Shown: positions 11,898 to 24,501, counted from the first letter of the stretch. The stretch is DNA of 64,000 bases from Calycina herbarum (GCA_001414485.1 LLEY01000037.1:372001-436000), one strand, 5' to 3'. Numbers and translations are program-made. Notes: a model not told the origin generated them from the letters alone.

Positions 11898-13927
11898 ATG
11901 CGCTTCCACGCTGCTATCTCAGCAGCAGCTCTGCTGGCAGGAACTGTCCATGCTGATGCTCAATCCGTCTTGAGCGAGGCCAGCTCTTCTGTTTCTAGCG
12001 TTGCCAGTGATGCTTCATCCGCAGCTTCATCTGCTACCTCTTCTACTCCTGAGCTCCCAACCTTTACTGTAAGCTTCCAGCCATCCGAATAGCTCACCCT
12101 TCGCCCGAAAACATATCAATTGCATACTAACTTTTCTTTCTATAGCCTTCCACTATCAAGGCCCCTTTCCTCGAACAATTTACCGATGACTGGGAGACTC
12201 GCTGGAAACCCAGCCACGCCAAGAAGGATACTAAGGGTAGCGAAAAGGAAGATGAGGCCTGGAGTTACACCGGTACCTGGGCTGTTGAGGAGCCAACCGT
12301 CTACAAAGGCATGGAAGGCGATAAGGGTCTCGTCATGAAGGATGTCGCTGCTCACCACGCCATTTCCGCAAAGTTCCCAAAGAAGATTGACAACAAGGGT
12401 AAAACACTTGTTGTTCAATACGAGGCCAAGCTACAAACTGGCATCTCTTGCGGAGGAGCTTACTTGAAGCTGTAAGTGTTTTGCGCTCTTCTTCCCCTCT
12501 CAATATAGCCATGGTTGTTATAGTGATAGGTATTGAATTATATTCTAACACCAATTGAAACAGTTTGCGAGACAACAAGGCTCTCCACCAGGACGAGTTC
12601 TCCAACGCCTCCCCATATGTTATCATGTTTGGTCCTGATAAGTGTGGCTCCACCAACAAGGTTCACTTGATCATCAACCACAAGAGCCCAAAGACAAAGG
12701 AATATGAGGAGAAGCATCTTACTTCCCCACCACAGGCACGAATTGTCAAGACCACCGAGTTGTACACCTTGATCATCCACCCAAACAACACCGCCATCAT
12801 CAAGTTGAACGGCGAGCAAGTCAAGGAGGCCAACCTTCTCGAGGTAAATATACTTCGGAATATAAATATAGAATACATCTAACATTAACAGGATTTCGAG
12901 CCAGCATTCAACCCACCAAAGGAGATTGATGATCCAAAAGATTCCAAGCCAGACACCTGGGTTGATGAGGCCCGTATCGCAGACCCAGAGGCAAAGAAGC
13001 CTGAGGATTGGGATGAGGAAGCACCATTTGAGATTGTTGATGAGGAGGCCACAAAGCCAGAGGATTGGTTGGAGAATGAGCCATTGACTATCCCAGACCC
13101 AGAAGCTGCCATGCCAGCCGATTGGGACGAGGAGGAAGATGGTGATTGGGTCGCCCCAACCGTACCAAACCCCAAGTGTGATGATGTCTCCGGATGTGGA
13201 AAATGGGAAAAGCCAATGATCAAGAACCCAGCTTACAAGGGCAAATGGACCGCACCTTTCATTGACAACCCAGCTTACAAGGGTGTCTGGGCTCCTCGCA
13301 AGATTGCCAACCCAGCCTATTTCGAAGAGAAGAACCCATCTAACCTTGAGCCAATTGGTGCTGTAAGTAATCCCTATTCTTCTATATTTATTCCACCGCT
13401 AATATATCTCCTAGATTGGTTTCGAACTCTGGACTATGGACAAGGACATTCTCTTCGACAACATCTACATTGGTCACTCTATTGAGGATGCCGCCAAGTT
13501 CGCTGAGGAGACTTTCTTCGAGAAACACCCAATTGAGCAACTTCTTGAACTTGCTGAGAAGCCAAAGGATGCCGACAAGCCAATCAAGTCACCCTCTGAT
13601 TTGGTCTTCATGGATGACCCAGTCACCTATGTCAAGGAGAAGCTTGACCTTTTCTTCACCATTGCACAGAACGACCCTATCCAGGCCATCAAATTTGTTC
13701 CAGAGGCTGCCGGTGGTCTTGCCGCTGCTTTCGTCACTTTGATCGCCATTATTGTTGGTATTGTCAGTGCATCCGGATCATCCGCTCCACCAGCAGTCAA
13801 GAAGGCCGCTACCGACGCAAAGAAGACCGCCACTGATGCCAAGGATAAGGTTGCAGAGGCAGTTGCATCAGGAACTGAGCAAGCCAAGTCGGAGGTTAAC
13901 AAGCGAGCTACCAGAAGCACTTCATAA
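11898..13927 (+). CDS. Calnexin, ER membrane lectin chaperone
   Basis: Type I ER membrane chaperone that holds monoglucosylated glycoproteins during folding. Exons: 11898-12068, 12146-12471, 12564-12843, 12892-13362, 13415-13927; 586 aa. A signal peptide (residues 1-19, ending near V-H-A-D) is followed by a Ser/Ala-rich linker, then the calreticulin/calnexin lectin domain with the Y-E-A-K-L-Q and C-G-G-A-Y-L-K-L signatures. The P-domain (about residues 270-390) shows the two repeat types: four I-x-D-P-x-A-x-K-P-E-D-W-D-like units, then G-x-W-x-x-P-x-I-x-N-P-x-Y units. A single membrane span lies near residues 520-540 ([15 protein letters not shown]), with a Lys/Ala/Thr-rich cytosolic tail. 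The membrane span separates it from calreticulin. All introns are standard GT-AG. Confidence 0.96.
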
Positions 13928-16068
13928 ATTTAGTAAAAGAGAAAGAAAAAGGCCTATCAATGACATAATAGTCGATTCGATTCGGAGAGAGAGATGATGG
14001 TGTTTGGAATTTTCCTCCCTTGCATTTCGCGTTTTTCGTCCTTGTTGTACCTCATGGCGATTTGGATCATGAGATAACCGACCCGTTTGGCGGTTCATGT
14101 ATTTTAGGCGCACAAAATAGTGAACACATCTTTTGACCATAGCTCTCACTCTTTACTTGTATTTTGAAGTGTGTATGATTGTTTTTAACCCGGCAACACG
14201 TTGCATGTAAGCTGCCGTTATAAGCTGTGAATTATTTTGTAAGTAAAGCTATGGGTTAGTCGAGTAAGCTGCCAATATTTGACTGATGTGAGTTACTCGT
14301 GACTTTGCAAGTATGCTGTTACTTGCGAGTAAGCCATCACCACGGGGGTCAGCTATTAAAACGTAGAAACCTGGTTTTTTAATGGTCTCTCTCTGATTTT
14401 CTCAGTAGCTTATGGTTTTGTTTCAATGGACACTTTTCTAGACAAGGTACGAGATGTCTATATATAAATTCTATTTACTACGAGTGATTAATACTCTGTC
14501 TGCTCTTTGGAACTTTGTAAGAGTCTCTACCAAAGCTCCTCGTACACCCGAACAATAACCTAATTAAAGGATTATTCCTGAGCGCCTAGAAGAATTAAGT
14601 TAAAACCAACAGAGTAGCATATAATGATTAGGATTAATGGAAATTTATCGAGGAACTTATTCTGTAAGTTTCTTTATTCTATTTTATTATACTAAACTTT
14701 TGAAATAATATATTTTCTCGGGTGTACGAAGAAAGAATACAGTCTGTAGAAATCTATCATTTTATTCACTGCTCGTAAACATTTCTATAAAAACAATTCC
14801 TCTCTTTCTAAGAAGTCTTCTCTCTAATTATCAGCTACTATACAGTTCCGCGCCTTCATTCCTGTCTCCTATTCATCAGAAGTACACGTAGTTATCGTCG
14901 CATATTTCTATTTAAATTCAACTATCGATTTAAATATAAAGATCCTGTCTAGAGAAAAGTCTTTTGAAACCCCCGCAAAGTGTGAAATTTACTGTTGAAA
15001 AACTGCGTGCTATTGAAAATACGTGAACCTCTGAAAGCTATTAACATTTGGATTTTCCCCCTTATTTACTTCAATCTTCTGGCACTAGACAACAGTTTTC
15101 AGTTCCCTGACTTACAACCTGCTGTGGCTTGCCTCATGATGGTGTCTGCTGAGCGGGACAGGACATGTAGCAATCTTCCAACCACTGATAAGTATCCCCA
15201 ACAGATACTAGATAGCAGTTCCCTACTTTTTAGCTCCCTCTCGTACTCGTGACTACTTGTAAGATTTTCTATAAAGCCAGTTCATCTCTTTCTAGAGGTT
15301 TCGTCTTTAGCAGTTGAAGACTATCAGGGAAAAAGTACATGTTGTCTCCTAATCATCAGGATTGCACGAAGTCACGGCATTGACCGCAGACTTTGAACAT
15401 GTAGTTCAGGATTTTGTACAAGTGAAAGTCCCTTGAAAACGTAGCCTAACGTCGCAAACTTGAAGTTTACCGTCAAATGAAAGCATACTGTCGAAAATAT
15501 ATGAACCCTCGAAAACAACAAACATTCGGCCATACTTGCTTCAAACTTTAGATAATCTTACCAGTGAAACTTAACTCAAAATCGTTTACGTGTAACCTGC
15601 TGTAGCAAGATATGTGTGTTCTCCAACTTCAAGGAATGAAATAGAAGCATCACCGTGCTCTAAATTGGCTGAACTGTTTTGGAGGATTGAAAGCGGCGAT
15701 CATGGCTCTTGTATAGTCAGTGGATCGTGATGGGAGTTGGTGAGTGAAAAGGGACCGAGAGGTCTAGTGTGCTCTATTTGTGAGTTGCTAATTATACTTA
15801 CTACTTTAATAGTAATTCTTGTTTAAATTTAATGCATCAAAGTGACGCTTTTGAAAGGCGGCATTTCAAAAACTTCAAGAGTACAGAGTACTAGCGAGTA
15901 AAATTTATTTGCTTTGGATATCCTAAAAAGTTTAGGATAATTCAGTAGGTGGAACAGAGATTTGGTGTATGTCTAGGCATAAAGAATCAAGTCTACAGCT
16001 AGCAAACAAAGAATATCAGGTCGAAAATTTGAAACGTATAATATATTGTATTTTTGCAACCACGGTCC
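13928..16068. other. AT-rich intergenic block
   Basis: About 2.1 kb, AT-rich and stop-dense, with no supported coding region. It contains the inverted copy of the 20-mer from the 8.9-kb array and looks like the same class of degraded repeat DNA. Confidence 0.6.
14321..14340 (-). repeat. Inverted exact copy of the 8933-8952 20-mer
   Basis: ACTTGCGAGTAAGCCATCAC is the exact reverse complement of 8933-8952. Similar degenerate units (GAGTAAGC, GAGTTACTCG) lie just upstream at 14260-14300. Confidence 0.8.
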
Positions 16069-17077
16069 TTATTCCGGCTCCTGACCTTTCCACTTCTCCA
16101 TCACAGCCCCAACATCAATCCCACAGAGCTTCGCCCTCTCAATAATAGCCCTCGCCTTCCCAACAACAGGCGCGTCAATCATCTTCCCATCCATAGTCCA
16201 CGCACCCCTCCCCTTCTCCTCCGCCTTCTGATTCCCAACAAATATCCTAACAGCCCACTCCACCTCCCCCTCGCCTGGGGAGAAACTCCTCTGCGCAACC
16301 TCAATCTGAGAAGGATGAATAAGTTGCTTCCCATTAAACCCCATTCCCTTCCCCTGCTCACACTCCTCCTTCAACGTCTTTTGTCCCTCCTCCCCTCTAT
16401 ATTTCGTGCACACAAGATCAATCGTCGAAGGCAGATTAAACGCCCTCGCAGCTGTTGCGATCGCACTCCTCGCATACAAAAACTCTGTGAGAGAAGGTGT
16501 ACGAGTAAGAGAGAGATCCATAGCAAAATCCTCCGCTGCAAATACCAAGCCCGAGATATAAGGACTCGCCCGACAAATCTCTTTTAAATTCATGATCCCC
16601 TCTGCCGTTTCAATAAGCGCAATGATCTTCACCGGATTCGAGTCATTGTTTGGGGTAGAAGGATGGCGAGAGGGTAATTGATGGCGTAAGACATCGTCTA
16701 TGAAGTGCAGATCTGAGGCTTTGGAGATTTTGGGGACGGCGAGGGCATCTATGTTTTTGGATTGGAGGACGGAGGTTAGGTCGTCGAGGGCTAGACCTGA
16801 GGAGACGGAGTTTATGCGGACTGCTAGCTCGGTGATGTTTGGAGGGCGCGTTTGGGAGAGGAAGGATTGGAGGTTGGAGCGGGCTTCGGGTTTTTTGGAG
16901 GGGGTTACGCTGTCTTCGAGGTCGTAGACTACTGTGTCTACTGTGAGGGAGTGGGATTTTTGGAGGAATTTCGGGGAGGAGGAGGGGACTGTTATTCAGT
17001 TAGTGTTGATACTTTCTACTGGGGATGGAGGGAGGACCATAGAGGAAAGCTCGTCGCAGAATCGTGGAGGTGGTCAT
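16069..17077 (-). CDS. Citrate lyase beta-subunit-like protein (CitE/HpcH-HpaI fold, CLYBL type)
   Basis: Single-domain CitE-like TIM-barrel lyase; relatives cleave or form C-C bonds in malyl-, citramalyl- or citryl-CoA type substrates with Mg2+. Exons on the minus strand 17077-17038 and 16988-16069; 319 aa. The N-terminus L-R-R-A-F-L-Y-V-P-S-S-S-P-K-F is characteristic and is only complete when the 49-nt intron is removed; its donor (GTCCTC) is unusual but the join is exact. Further motifs are Y-D-L-E-D-S-V (metal/CoA site region), A-V-R-I-N-S, A-L-I-E-T-A-E-G and G-L-V-F-A-A-E-D-F (acidic metal ligand). The C-terminal G-F-N-G-K-Q-L-I-H-P-S-Q is also typical. No targeting peptide is obvious. 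The substrate cannot be told from sequence; eukaryotic CLYBL is a mitochondrial citramalyl-CoA lyase. Confidence 0.88.
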
Positions 17078-17701
17078 TTTGGGGGACCTAGGTTAGCAGT
17101 CAGCTTGCAGAGGAGATTCCATACCAATTGACTCTTATCAATTCAAAGTGAGGTCAATGTATCTATTTAGAGAATACAAGGGATGTTCAAACTCCAGAGC
17201 CCCATGAAGCTTCCCCACGTTGACCTCGGGAGCTCCCACAGTGTGGGGCTTCGGACATAGTCAAAACGTCTTAAATCCGATGACTTGGTGCACTTGAAAA
17301 GTTCATTTGAACCCTCCTTTTTCGGAAAAGGAAACCAAGGCCTTCAGTGCTAGAGTAAAGCTGAATCCCATGAGAGGCTTGTCGAGTGACATATCACTCA
17401 AACCTTTCTGGTTCATTCTCCACTAAAAGAACCAACGGTCACCAAGAATGGGCACTAAAAGAATGTCACTGATCCCCGCTGATAGGTCAGCCATGAGGAC
17501 TTGTCCTGAGGCGAAATGATTGCCCATACCTTTCCCTGCTATATAAAATCAAGTCTGGCAGCGAAAGTAAAAATGCTTCTCAAACTAAGAGTACCTTAAT
17601 TCCAGAAACTCGATCGAGACTCACGAATTCTTTCCTAATTCCTGGCCATTTCCCCTTTCTTTTCCAACTCCAAGAAACTCTGGTTTAGGAAATACATCAA
17701 C
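17078..17701. other. Divergent promoter region between CitE-like gene and ACR3
   Basis: About 620 bp between two divergent starts, with no coding features of its own. Confidence 0.5.
17540..17548 (+). promoter_or_regulatory. TATA-like box upstream of ACR3
   Basis: TATATAAAA lies about 155 bp before the ACR3 start codon. Position and sequence suit a TATA element of an inducible gene; no mapping data are available. Confidence 0.4.
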
Positions 17702-19063
17702 ATGGAGAAATCTACACCACCACAAGAACCGATCGTTCCTTCCTCCATCAAGTCCACTCCAACATCCTCCGATATTGAAAAAGGCCCTGTAGCTGACCAA
17801 GATGTCAACCCACCAAACCACACGACCAAATCCTCCGTCTACAAAAATTTGGGAATCCTAGACCGCTTTCTCGCACTATGGATCTTCCTAGCAATGGCCA
17901 TAGGTATCATCCTTGGAAACTTCGTACCCAACACCGGTCCAGCTCTACAGCGAGGAAACTTCGTCGGCGTTTCTGTGCCTATTGGTTAGTTCTGTCCTTT
18001 TATTTCATTTTGATTGAAGAAGTCGAAGTAGTGAAGTGAATATAGAAAGAATTTCAACTGACAAAATCATAGCTGTGGGTTTGTTGGTAATGATGTATCC
18101 AATTCTCTGCAAAGTAAAGTACGAGACTTTACATCACGTCTTCCGAACTCGGGAGATCTGGAAACAAGTGGCTTTTAGTGTCGTTGTGAATTGGATCGTT
18201 GCTCCTTTGGTGATGGTAAGTCCTCCATCCTTTTCCCAAGCAATAGTAAAAGTAACACTTCACCAGCTTGGTCTCTCATGGGCATTTCTCCCGGATAAGC
18301 CCGCCTTGAGAGAAGGACTAATCCTCGTCGGTCTCGCACGATGTATCGCAATGGTACCTCCCCTCCCCTCGTCAACTTCAAAAACACAGAACTAAACAAA
18401 ACCCAGGTCCTAATATGGACCGGCTTAGCAGGAGGCGACAACGAATACTGCGCCATCCTCGTAGCCCTCAACTCAATCCTCCAAATCGTCTTCTTCGCCC
18501 CCCTCGCCTTGCTCTTCATAAAAGTCATCTCCCACGAAGAAGGAACCTTCGACATCCAATATTCCACAGTCGCAAAGTCCGTCGCAGTCTTCCTCGGAAT
18601 CCCCCTAGGCGCCGCAATACTCACCCGTTTCTCGCTCTTAAAACTCACCAGTCCTCGTTTCTACAACGAAGTATTCATAAAATACGCAGCACCCTGGTCC
18701 CTGATCGGTCTCCTCTTCACAATCCTAATCCTCTTCGCCTCCCAAGGTCGCCAAGTAGTTCATCAAATCGTCGCCGTCGTCCGTGTCGCCGCACCATTGG
18801 TCGTGTATTTCGGGATTATATTCTTCGCCACCTTGTTGGTATGTCATAATTTGGGATTTGGTTATAAGCTTGCGGCGACGCAGAGTTTCACTGCTGCGAG
18901 TAATAATTTTGAATTGGCTATTGCTGTGGCGGTTGCAACTTATGGGGCGGATAGTGATCAGGCTTTGGCTGCTACTGTTGGGCCTTTGATTGAGGTTCCG
19001 GTGTTGCTGGGGCTTGTTTATGTTGCTAAGGCTATTGGGAAGAGGAGGGGTTGGAAGGATTAG
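17702..19063 (+). CDS. ACR3: Arsenite efflux permease ACR3
   Basis: Plasma-membrane arsenite/antimonite efflux carrier of the ACR3 (BART superfamily) type. Exons 17702-17984, 18073-18215, 18267-18353, 18407-19063; 389 aa, close to the usual length, with about ten membrane spans. The soluble N-terminus (about 50 residues) is Pro/Ser/Thr-rich. The family-defining segment around residues 170-190 contains L-A-R-C-I-A-M-V with the essential Cys, followed by W-T-G-L-A-G-G-D-N-E-Y-C. A second signature, F-T-A-A-S-N-N-F-E-L-A, lies near residue 325 with the conserved Asn and Glu. Introns are short; the 18354-18406 intron falls within the signature and its removal rejoins it exactly. No arsenate reductase or regulator gene is adjacent, so this is not a visible ars cluster. 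Confidence 0.95.
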
Positions 19064-19883
19064 AGTGTTATATTTTGAACGAGGGCGACAAGATTCTTAT
19101 TAGATGCTGGTGTACCAAAAATAGACAAGATTTGTTCATGGTCAAAACCCTAAACTGAAGAAAAGAACCTGTGATACTTTATCCACTAATTGTAGAATTG
19201 ACTGATGCTACTACTTTATTGAAACTATCGTTTTAAGTAGCGAGTCAAGTACTTTTAACTGTTATACTATATTATTCAAGAATGTTTGAATTAATTAAGT
19301 GGATTAAGAAGTTCTAAAAATTTCAAAAAGTATCGAGTACTAGATACTTATCCAAACGGTTGGACCTAAAGTTGGATCAGTTTCGAGTTAGTGTAAGGTT
19401 GAGGGTGAAGAGAGTAGAGTTGTTTTTGGGAGTGCTGTTAGTGTGTTAGGGGGGAGAGGAAAGAGGGATGGGATACTTACCTAGGGACTAGGGGTTGAAA
19501 AAGACAAACAAACCCCATTTCTATTCATCCAAGATCATTGATCAAAGGAATATCTCGGAGGACAATTAAAGCCGAAATTCTCGGAGGAAATTTCCGACAC
19601 TATGTCTCCAAAATATACTTGATAGAGAATATTTTTAATATTTCGGAAATACTTTGGGTCTCGCTTAAGTCTCCGGGCATTACTCCGAGTGAAGTAATAT
19701 TTTTTTTATTCCAATGAAAGTTATAAAGTGATTGTTCTTTTGGTCGAGCTCTCTGGTAACTCACAAACCTCCCACGAAGTATAAAAGACCCTGCAAACCC
19801 CCTCTAGATCTTGTATTCTTTTCTCATCGAAATCCAGTCTTCAACCTTTGGACATACTTCTTCAACCCTCAACCAAAACTACA
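19064..19883. other. Intergenic region with TATA-like box
   Basis: About 820 bp, AT-rich in its left half. TATAAAAG at 19780-19787 lies roughly 100 bp before the next start codon. No gene seen. Confidence 0.5.
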
Positions 19884-20840
19884 ATGGAAAAACTCCAAGA
19901 TGATTCTTCTCCCAGCAACGAATCGGTCATTTCATGGGTCGATTCGGCAGCACGGAAGAAGATTAGCGCACTTGAAATAAGACTCCAAATCGCTACAAAA
20001 TATGTAGAATTCGTCCTTCGCTGCTTTAATGATTTATTCAACTTGCCAGAAACGTATGAAGCGGAACTTCGAGACCTCGAATGTCAACTTGGCCTGGAGT
20101 CAGCACGTATTAGCAAACTTACCCAGACCCTGCAGCTACAATCTACAACGACATCCTGAAGGCGTCAATATATTACCGATCATTGAAAGACTTTTTCTTG
20201 GATGCTAAATTCGATTTTTCGAAATACGGATTGGGGTAGCGTAAGGGACTTGATAAAAGCCTTGAAAAAAGGTATTTACAAGCTCATGCAAGTTTCATGA
20301 CCAAAGAAGTGGCACTCATAGACCTTCGTAGGCCTCAGGAATTAGACACCGAATGGGTAGCAGCAAAAGACCCTCGAAATGAATGCCGTTGCATTTGGCC
20401 AAACCGCCTAAGGGAAATTGAGATTCTGGGAAAGAAAAATCACGACAGAGAACCACTCTCCCATTCAGTCATTGGAAAAGTCTACAAAACCTTGAGTGAG
20501 CGGATGAAAGAGCAAATGGCACGAGCCATCTTAGCCAATAGACCTCCAATCGAGGTGAGTTTTCCACCAGAGGAAATATATACTCCAGAGCAAATTAAAT
20601 TCTTTCAACACCACCGCAAGCAATATTTTGCCCTTATGGGATACTACGCTGTAGTAAAGTATATCACAGGGTTACAACTTGATATGGCTAGAAAGATTGC
20701 AGCACGTAGTTGGGACCGCTATGAGCGATTCGAGTACAATCGTAAGTGAATTCTTTTTGGCGCCAGAGAAAAGCGTGCTAATACTGAACAACGGAAAATG
20801 AAAAGGTCAATTGGCAGTGTACAACTGTGCGAAACGGTAG
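19884..20840 (+). CDS. Unrecognised protein, probable three-exon gene
   Basis: Two open blocks lie close together: one from the ATG at 19884, and one through the ATG at 20297 to about 20740. They can be joined in frame by a 176-nt intron (GTATTA donor at 20107, acceptor ending 20282). A third exon, 20806-20840, follows a GTAAGT donor at 20741 and a CTAAT-type branch site, giving a C-terminus N-R-Q-L-A-V-Y-N-C-A-K-R. The joined product would be about 237 aa. The first block is a mostly helical acidic stretch with a W-V-D-S-A-A-R-K-K-I start and Leu heptads suggesting a coiled coil. The second has an E-C-R-C-I-W-P-N segment and helical Arg/Lys-rich parts. I recognise no domain. The long first intron is the weak point; the blocks may instead be separate genes or a decayed gene. 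Confidence 0.4.
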
Positions 20841-21080
20841 TTATCGAACAAAACTACCTATCTTTACCCCCTTTTAGGCGAATTTTTGTTCAAATACTTC
20901 TTAGTCAATGAGATCATCTTGACAAAATATTCTTCTTGACTCTTGACAGTGATGTGAATGGGTATTGATGAAAAGTGTTCTCTATGGTTATATATTCTAA
21001 ATACTTGGAAATAATGAAACTAATTGGTCGGTATCTACTCGTGATTTCTCTAATTGCTGCGGTGTTTCTTTCCTGCTAAT

Positions 21081-22806
21081 TCAATCCTTGGAGTCCTTGA
21101 TCGAAGGATTGGGAGTTATGTTCTCCACTGACATCCCACTGTCAGCATTCTCAAGGCCTTCAATCATCACATCTGGATCCTCAAATAGAGTGGAAAGTTC
21201 TTCCAGGGTATATCCTTTGGTTTCAGGAAAGAAGAAGTAAATAACCACAGTCTGCAGCAAGGTTAGCATTTGACTTCGTGGATCGAGAGGTTGGGAAATA
21301 ACGACTTACGCCGAATATGAGCATCCCTAAATAGAAGATATAATAGTAATATCCAATCGAGTCCAATGCAATGGGATTGACGTATTGATTGACCGTCAAT
21401 GCAGCCTGTGACACTGCGATTTGAAGTCCCAATCCTCGAGCTCGAATTCTGAAAGGGAGGATTTCAGTGGCATAGCAGTACAGAAGCGGGTTGCAAGCCA
21501 GGTTGAATGCCGCATCATACAAGAATAGAAACACCACGGCGGTATAGGCGGAGGACTTTCCGCCATTCTTGTCGTATTGTGCACTTGCGATCGTGAGGGG
21601 AACATTGCACGCGATCATGCCGATGAATGATGCAAGCCACAGTGGACGTCGACCGACGCGATTTACGAGTAAAGCACCCAAGAGAGAGCAAAAGAAATTC
21701 CAAATTTGAAGACCACCGTTGATTCCAGTTTGATCATTCGTCTTTATGATGCCGATACTCTTAAGAATGGGGGAGAAGTAGTACGAAATCACTCCCTGTC
21801 CGTTCCAAAGGGTAAGGAGAGCAACGGCGATACAGATCCCAAAACGCTTACAATTAGCCTTAGACTTAAGTAGGGTCGCCCAGGTCATTCCCTTGTTGAT
21901 ATTGTCCTGTGTAACGCCCGAGGCAATTTCGCTCATCTCGAGATCGACTAGTTCGTCGTCTAAAGAACCGTTGGCATGGTAAGTGGCAAGGACCTGGCGA
22001 GCTTGGTCGGCTTTTCCTTGAGAATACAGCCATCGTGGAGATTCAGGGATGAAGGGGAGAGCACAGATGACCAGAAGACAAGGCACTCCTTGGATGAGAG
22101 AAGGGATCCGCCACGACCAAGAGTTCGTCATGTAGCCTGTACCAAACGACGTCCAAGCAGCAATGATAGATCCAAGGTACCACAAAACATTGAACTATTA
22201 TAGGCATCCGTCAGTGATTTTACTATCGTGAAGTGAACCGAGAGAAACTGACCATAGAAGCAATCGTGCCCCGCATGCGAGGGTGAGCAAGTTCATTGAT
22301 CAAACTTGGCCCAGCGCAGCAAGTAAAACTGATTCCAAAACCAATTATCAACCGACCAGCGATGAACATGCCCGAGTTCTGGGCAGCAGTCTGGAGAACA
22401 GTACCGACTGCACACAAAACGGAGCCAAGCAGAATTGCAGCACGACGTCCGAAGTGGTCTGTCATAGGCGGGGCAGCGAAAGCCCCAACAAAGCCTCCAA
22501 TAAACACAGCTGTCGTTATGAGACCAATTTTGGAGGCGCTAGGATGCCCCATTGCTAGATATGCTTAGTTTTGGTTTGATGCGGGAGTGCTCACACAGGT
22601 AACTTACCTTCGACCCAGGGATCCATGGCCTGGAAACCCCCTACAACACTCTCATCGTAACCTACGGTCATCTGAGTTATCAAAATGAAAGATTGCCAAA
22701 CGACAAGTCGTCTCAAGCCAGCGTCGAGCCACCATTTTGTGTTGGTGTTGTTTGGAATGGTAAGAGTGTCGACCCCTTTCTGGGGATGGGGGACCTTGAG
22801 AGCCAT
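21081..22806 (-). CDS. MFS sugar transporter (SP family)
   Basis: Twelve-span major facilitator of the fungal sugar porter family, presumably proton-coupled uptake of a sugar or similar polyol across the plasma membrane. Exons on the minus strand 22806-22608, 22554-22253, 22194-21310, 21251-21081; 518 aa. Family motifs are D-H-F-G-R-R-A-A (loop 2-3), P-E-S-P-R-W-L (after span 6), N-R-V-G-R-R-P-L-W (loop 8-9) and P-E-T-K-G-Y-T-L-E-E-L (after span 12). The substrate cannot be read from sequence; lactose-permease/hexose-type relatives are the nearest impression. It is divergent from the dioxygenase gene with a 516-bp shared upstream region, suggesting common control, perhaps by the Zn2Cys6 factor two genes away. 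Confidence 0.92.
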
Positions 22807-23322
22807 TATGTTGAATGAGAAAGAGTCTAAACAGAGGGTTAATTGCCGATTCTGAATGGCAACACTGTGGTAGGAAATGAGGTGGTACTTATGCAGCGAA
22901 TTCCTATCTCACTCAAACCAACCAAAAATGGGGAACTTCTTGCACACTTGCGCCGCGGAGACCACCGCATTGTCAAAGGCTCGAGGAAGATAGTCAACGA
23001 AGTTTGGCTCGACTCCCTGTTCCTGCTGGCTACAAAGCGAGTTGCTATCATCATTATAAAACCTCACGCTCTGAGTGGTCAGTGGGGTGCAGAGCATCTC
23101 GCGCGAGATTCGGGCGAGATTGCTTGGGATCCACTCCCACTTTTCAGGTTCTAATTGGTCTGAGATACCTCCACTCCCGGTTTATAAAGCTTAGATCGAA
23201 TGGGACCGTCTTGTTTCGATGCTGGGAATATTGCCACGGAAAGCTGGGGTATGTATATAAAGCAGATCAGAATTGAGAATCGTGCCGCATCTCATTCTTG
23301 ATCGCTTACAGCCAAAATCCAA
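22807..23322. promoter_or_regulatory. Bidirectional promoter region of the transporter/dioxygenase pair
   Basis: 516 bp between divergent start codons. A TATATAAA box at 23254-23261 lies about 62 bp before the dioxygenase start. CGG-type half sites expected for a Zn2Cys6 regulator are too common to call by eye. Confidence 0.5.
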
Positions 23323-24501
23323 ATGCCTCATTTGACGGAAACTCAAACTATCGATACCGCTGCAAAGCATGGGGATTGGAGAGATGATTTGTTTAGAGAC
23401 GGATTCGTAGTGGTGAAGGGTGTTGTTTCCGCAGAGAAGTCGCAGTTGTACACTGAGCAGATGTTCGATTGGCTTGAGAAATTTCCATTTGGCTTTGACC
23501 GTAAAGACCAAAACACGTGGACGGAGGAGCATCTTCCAAGCCACATGAAGTTAGTATGTATCTCCATAGGTGATGCATTTTGCTGATGGATTCTTCCAGA
23601 GGAGGAATGTACCATGGCTACTCAATTCAACATGAGAAGTTCATGTGGGACGCTAGACAGTAAGCCCCCACCCGAACACTTATTGCGTCGTACCTCCAAT
23701 AACAGTCTTGCTATAGGGAGTCGAAAGTTATTGAAGCTTTTTCCAAGCTGTGGGGGACCGAGAAACTCTTGGTTTCGTTTGATGGCATGAACCTGACACT
23801 GCCTTCGACCACAAGGTCCCCTGGACAGCCCTGGCCACACGTAGACCAGTCACCGCAGAGAACTGGTTTGCAATGCGTCCAGGGTATTCTCAACTTTGCT
23901 CCGAATGGACCGAAGGATGGCGGTCTCATTGTGATGAAAGGATCGCATGCGTTCAATGAGGAGTTCTTCAAGGCTCACAATGTGGCTGGTAGGAAGACAT
24001 GGGGCCCTACTGACTGGTTCGGTTTTGAGGAATCGGAGACAAAGTGGTTCGAGGAGAGGGGATGTGAGTTTGTCAAAGTTTGCGCTGAGCCGGGTGACCT
24101 GATACTCTGGGATTCCAGAACCGTTCATTACAATGTGCTGCCTGAGAGTACCAATGTGCGATCATTGATTTGTAAGTGTTCTTTCAATGGGTGATTGGTG
24201 TCGTATTGATTTGAGATTCCAGATCTTTGTTATACTCCAGCATCATTTGCAACTCCAGAGGATCTGAGAACCAAAGCGAGACTATTCGAAGAACGGAAGG
24301 GGACAGTAAGACCTCTTACTATTGCCTGTGGAACTATGTACTGAAATATCACAGACACACTGGCCACATGCGAACATTTTTGAGAGTACTGATAAGAAGT
24401 TTCGCCTTGGAAAACCGGATGTCAATGAGAGAGACAGGCCGTTTGAAGAGCCGGAACACACCAAGCGGGCCTTGCAACTTGCTGGGTCCATGGCGTACTA
24501 A
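23323..24501 (+). CDS. Phytanoyl-CoA dioxygenase (PhyH)-type Fe(II)/2-oxoglutarate oxygenase
   Basis: Non-haem iron, 2-oxoglutarate-dependent oxygenase that would hydroxylate or oxidatively demethylate a small molecule. Exons 23323-23549, 23600-23659, 23717-24171, 24223-24305, 24355-24501; 323 aa. The double-stranded beta-helix iron site is visible: H-x-D in W-P-H-V-D-Q-S-P near residue 150 and the distal His in W-D-S-R-T-V-H-Y-N near residue 235, with an arginine further on suited to 2-oxoglutarate. The segment D-G-F-V-V-V-K-G-V-V near the N-terminus is typical of PhyH proteins. No peroxisomal signal is seen at the C-terminus (ends S-M-A-Y), so a role in phytanate oxidation is unlikely; the substrate is unknown. 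It sits between a divergent sugar transporter and a convergent Zn2Cys6 regulator. Confidence 0.9.
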
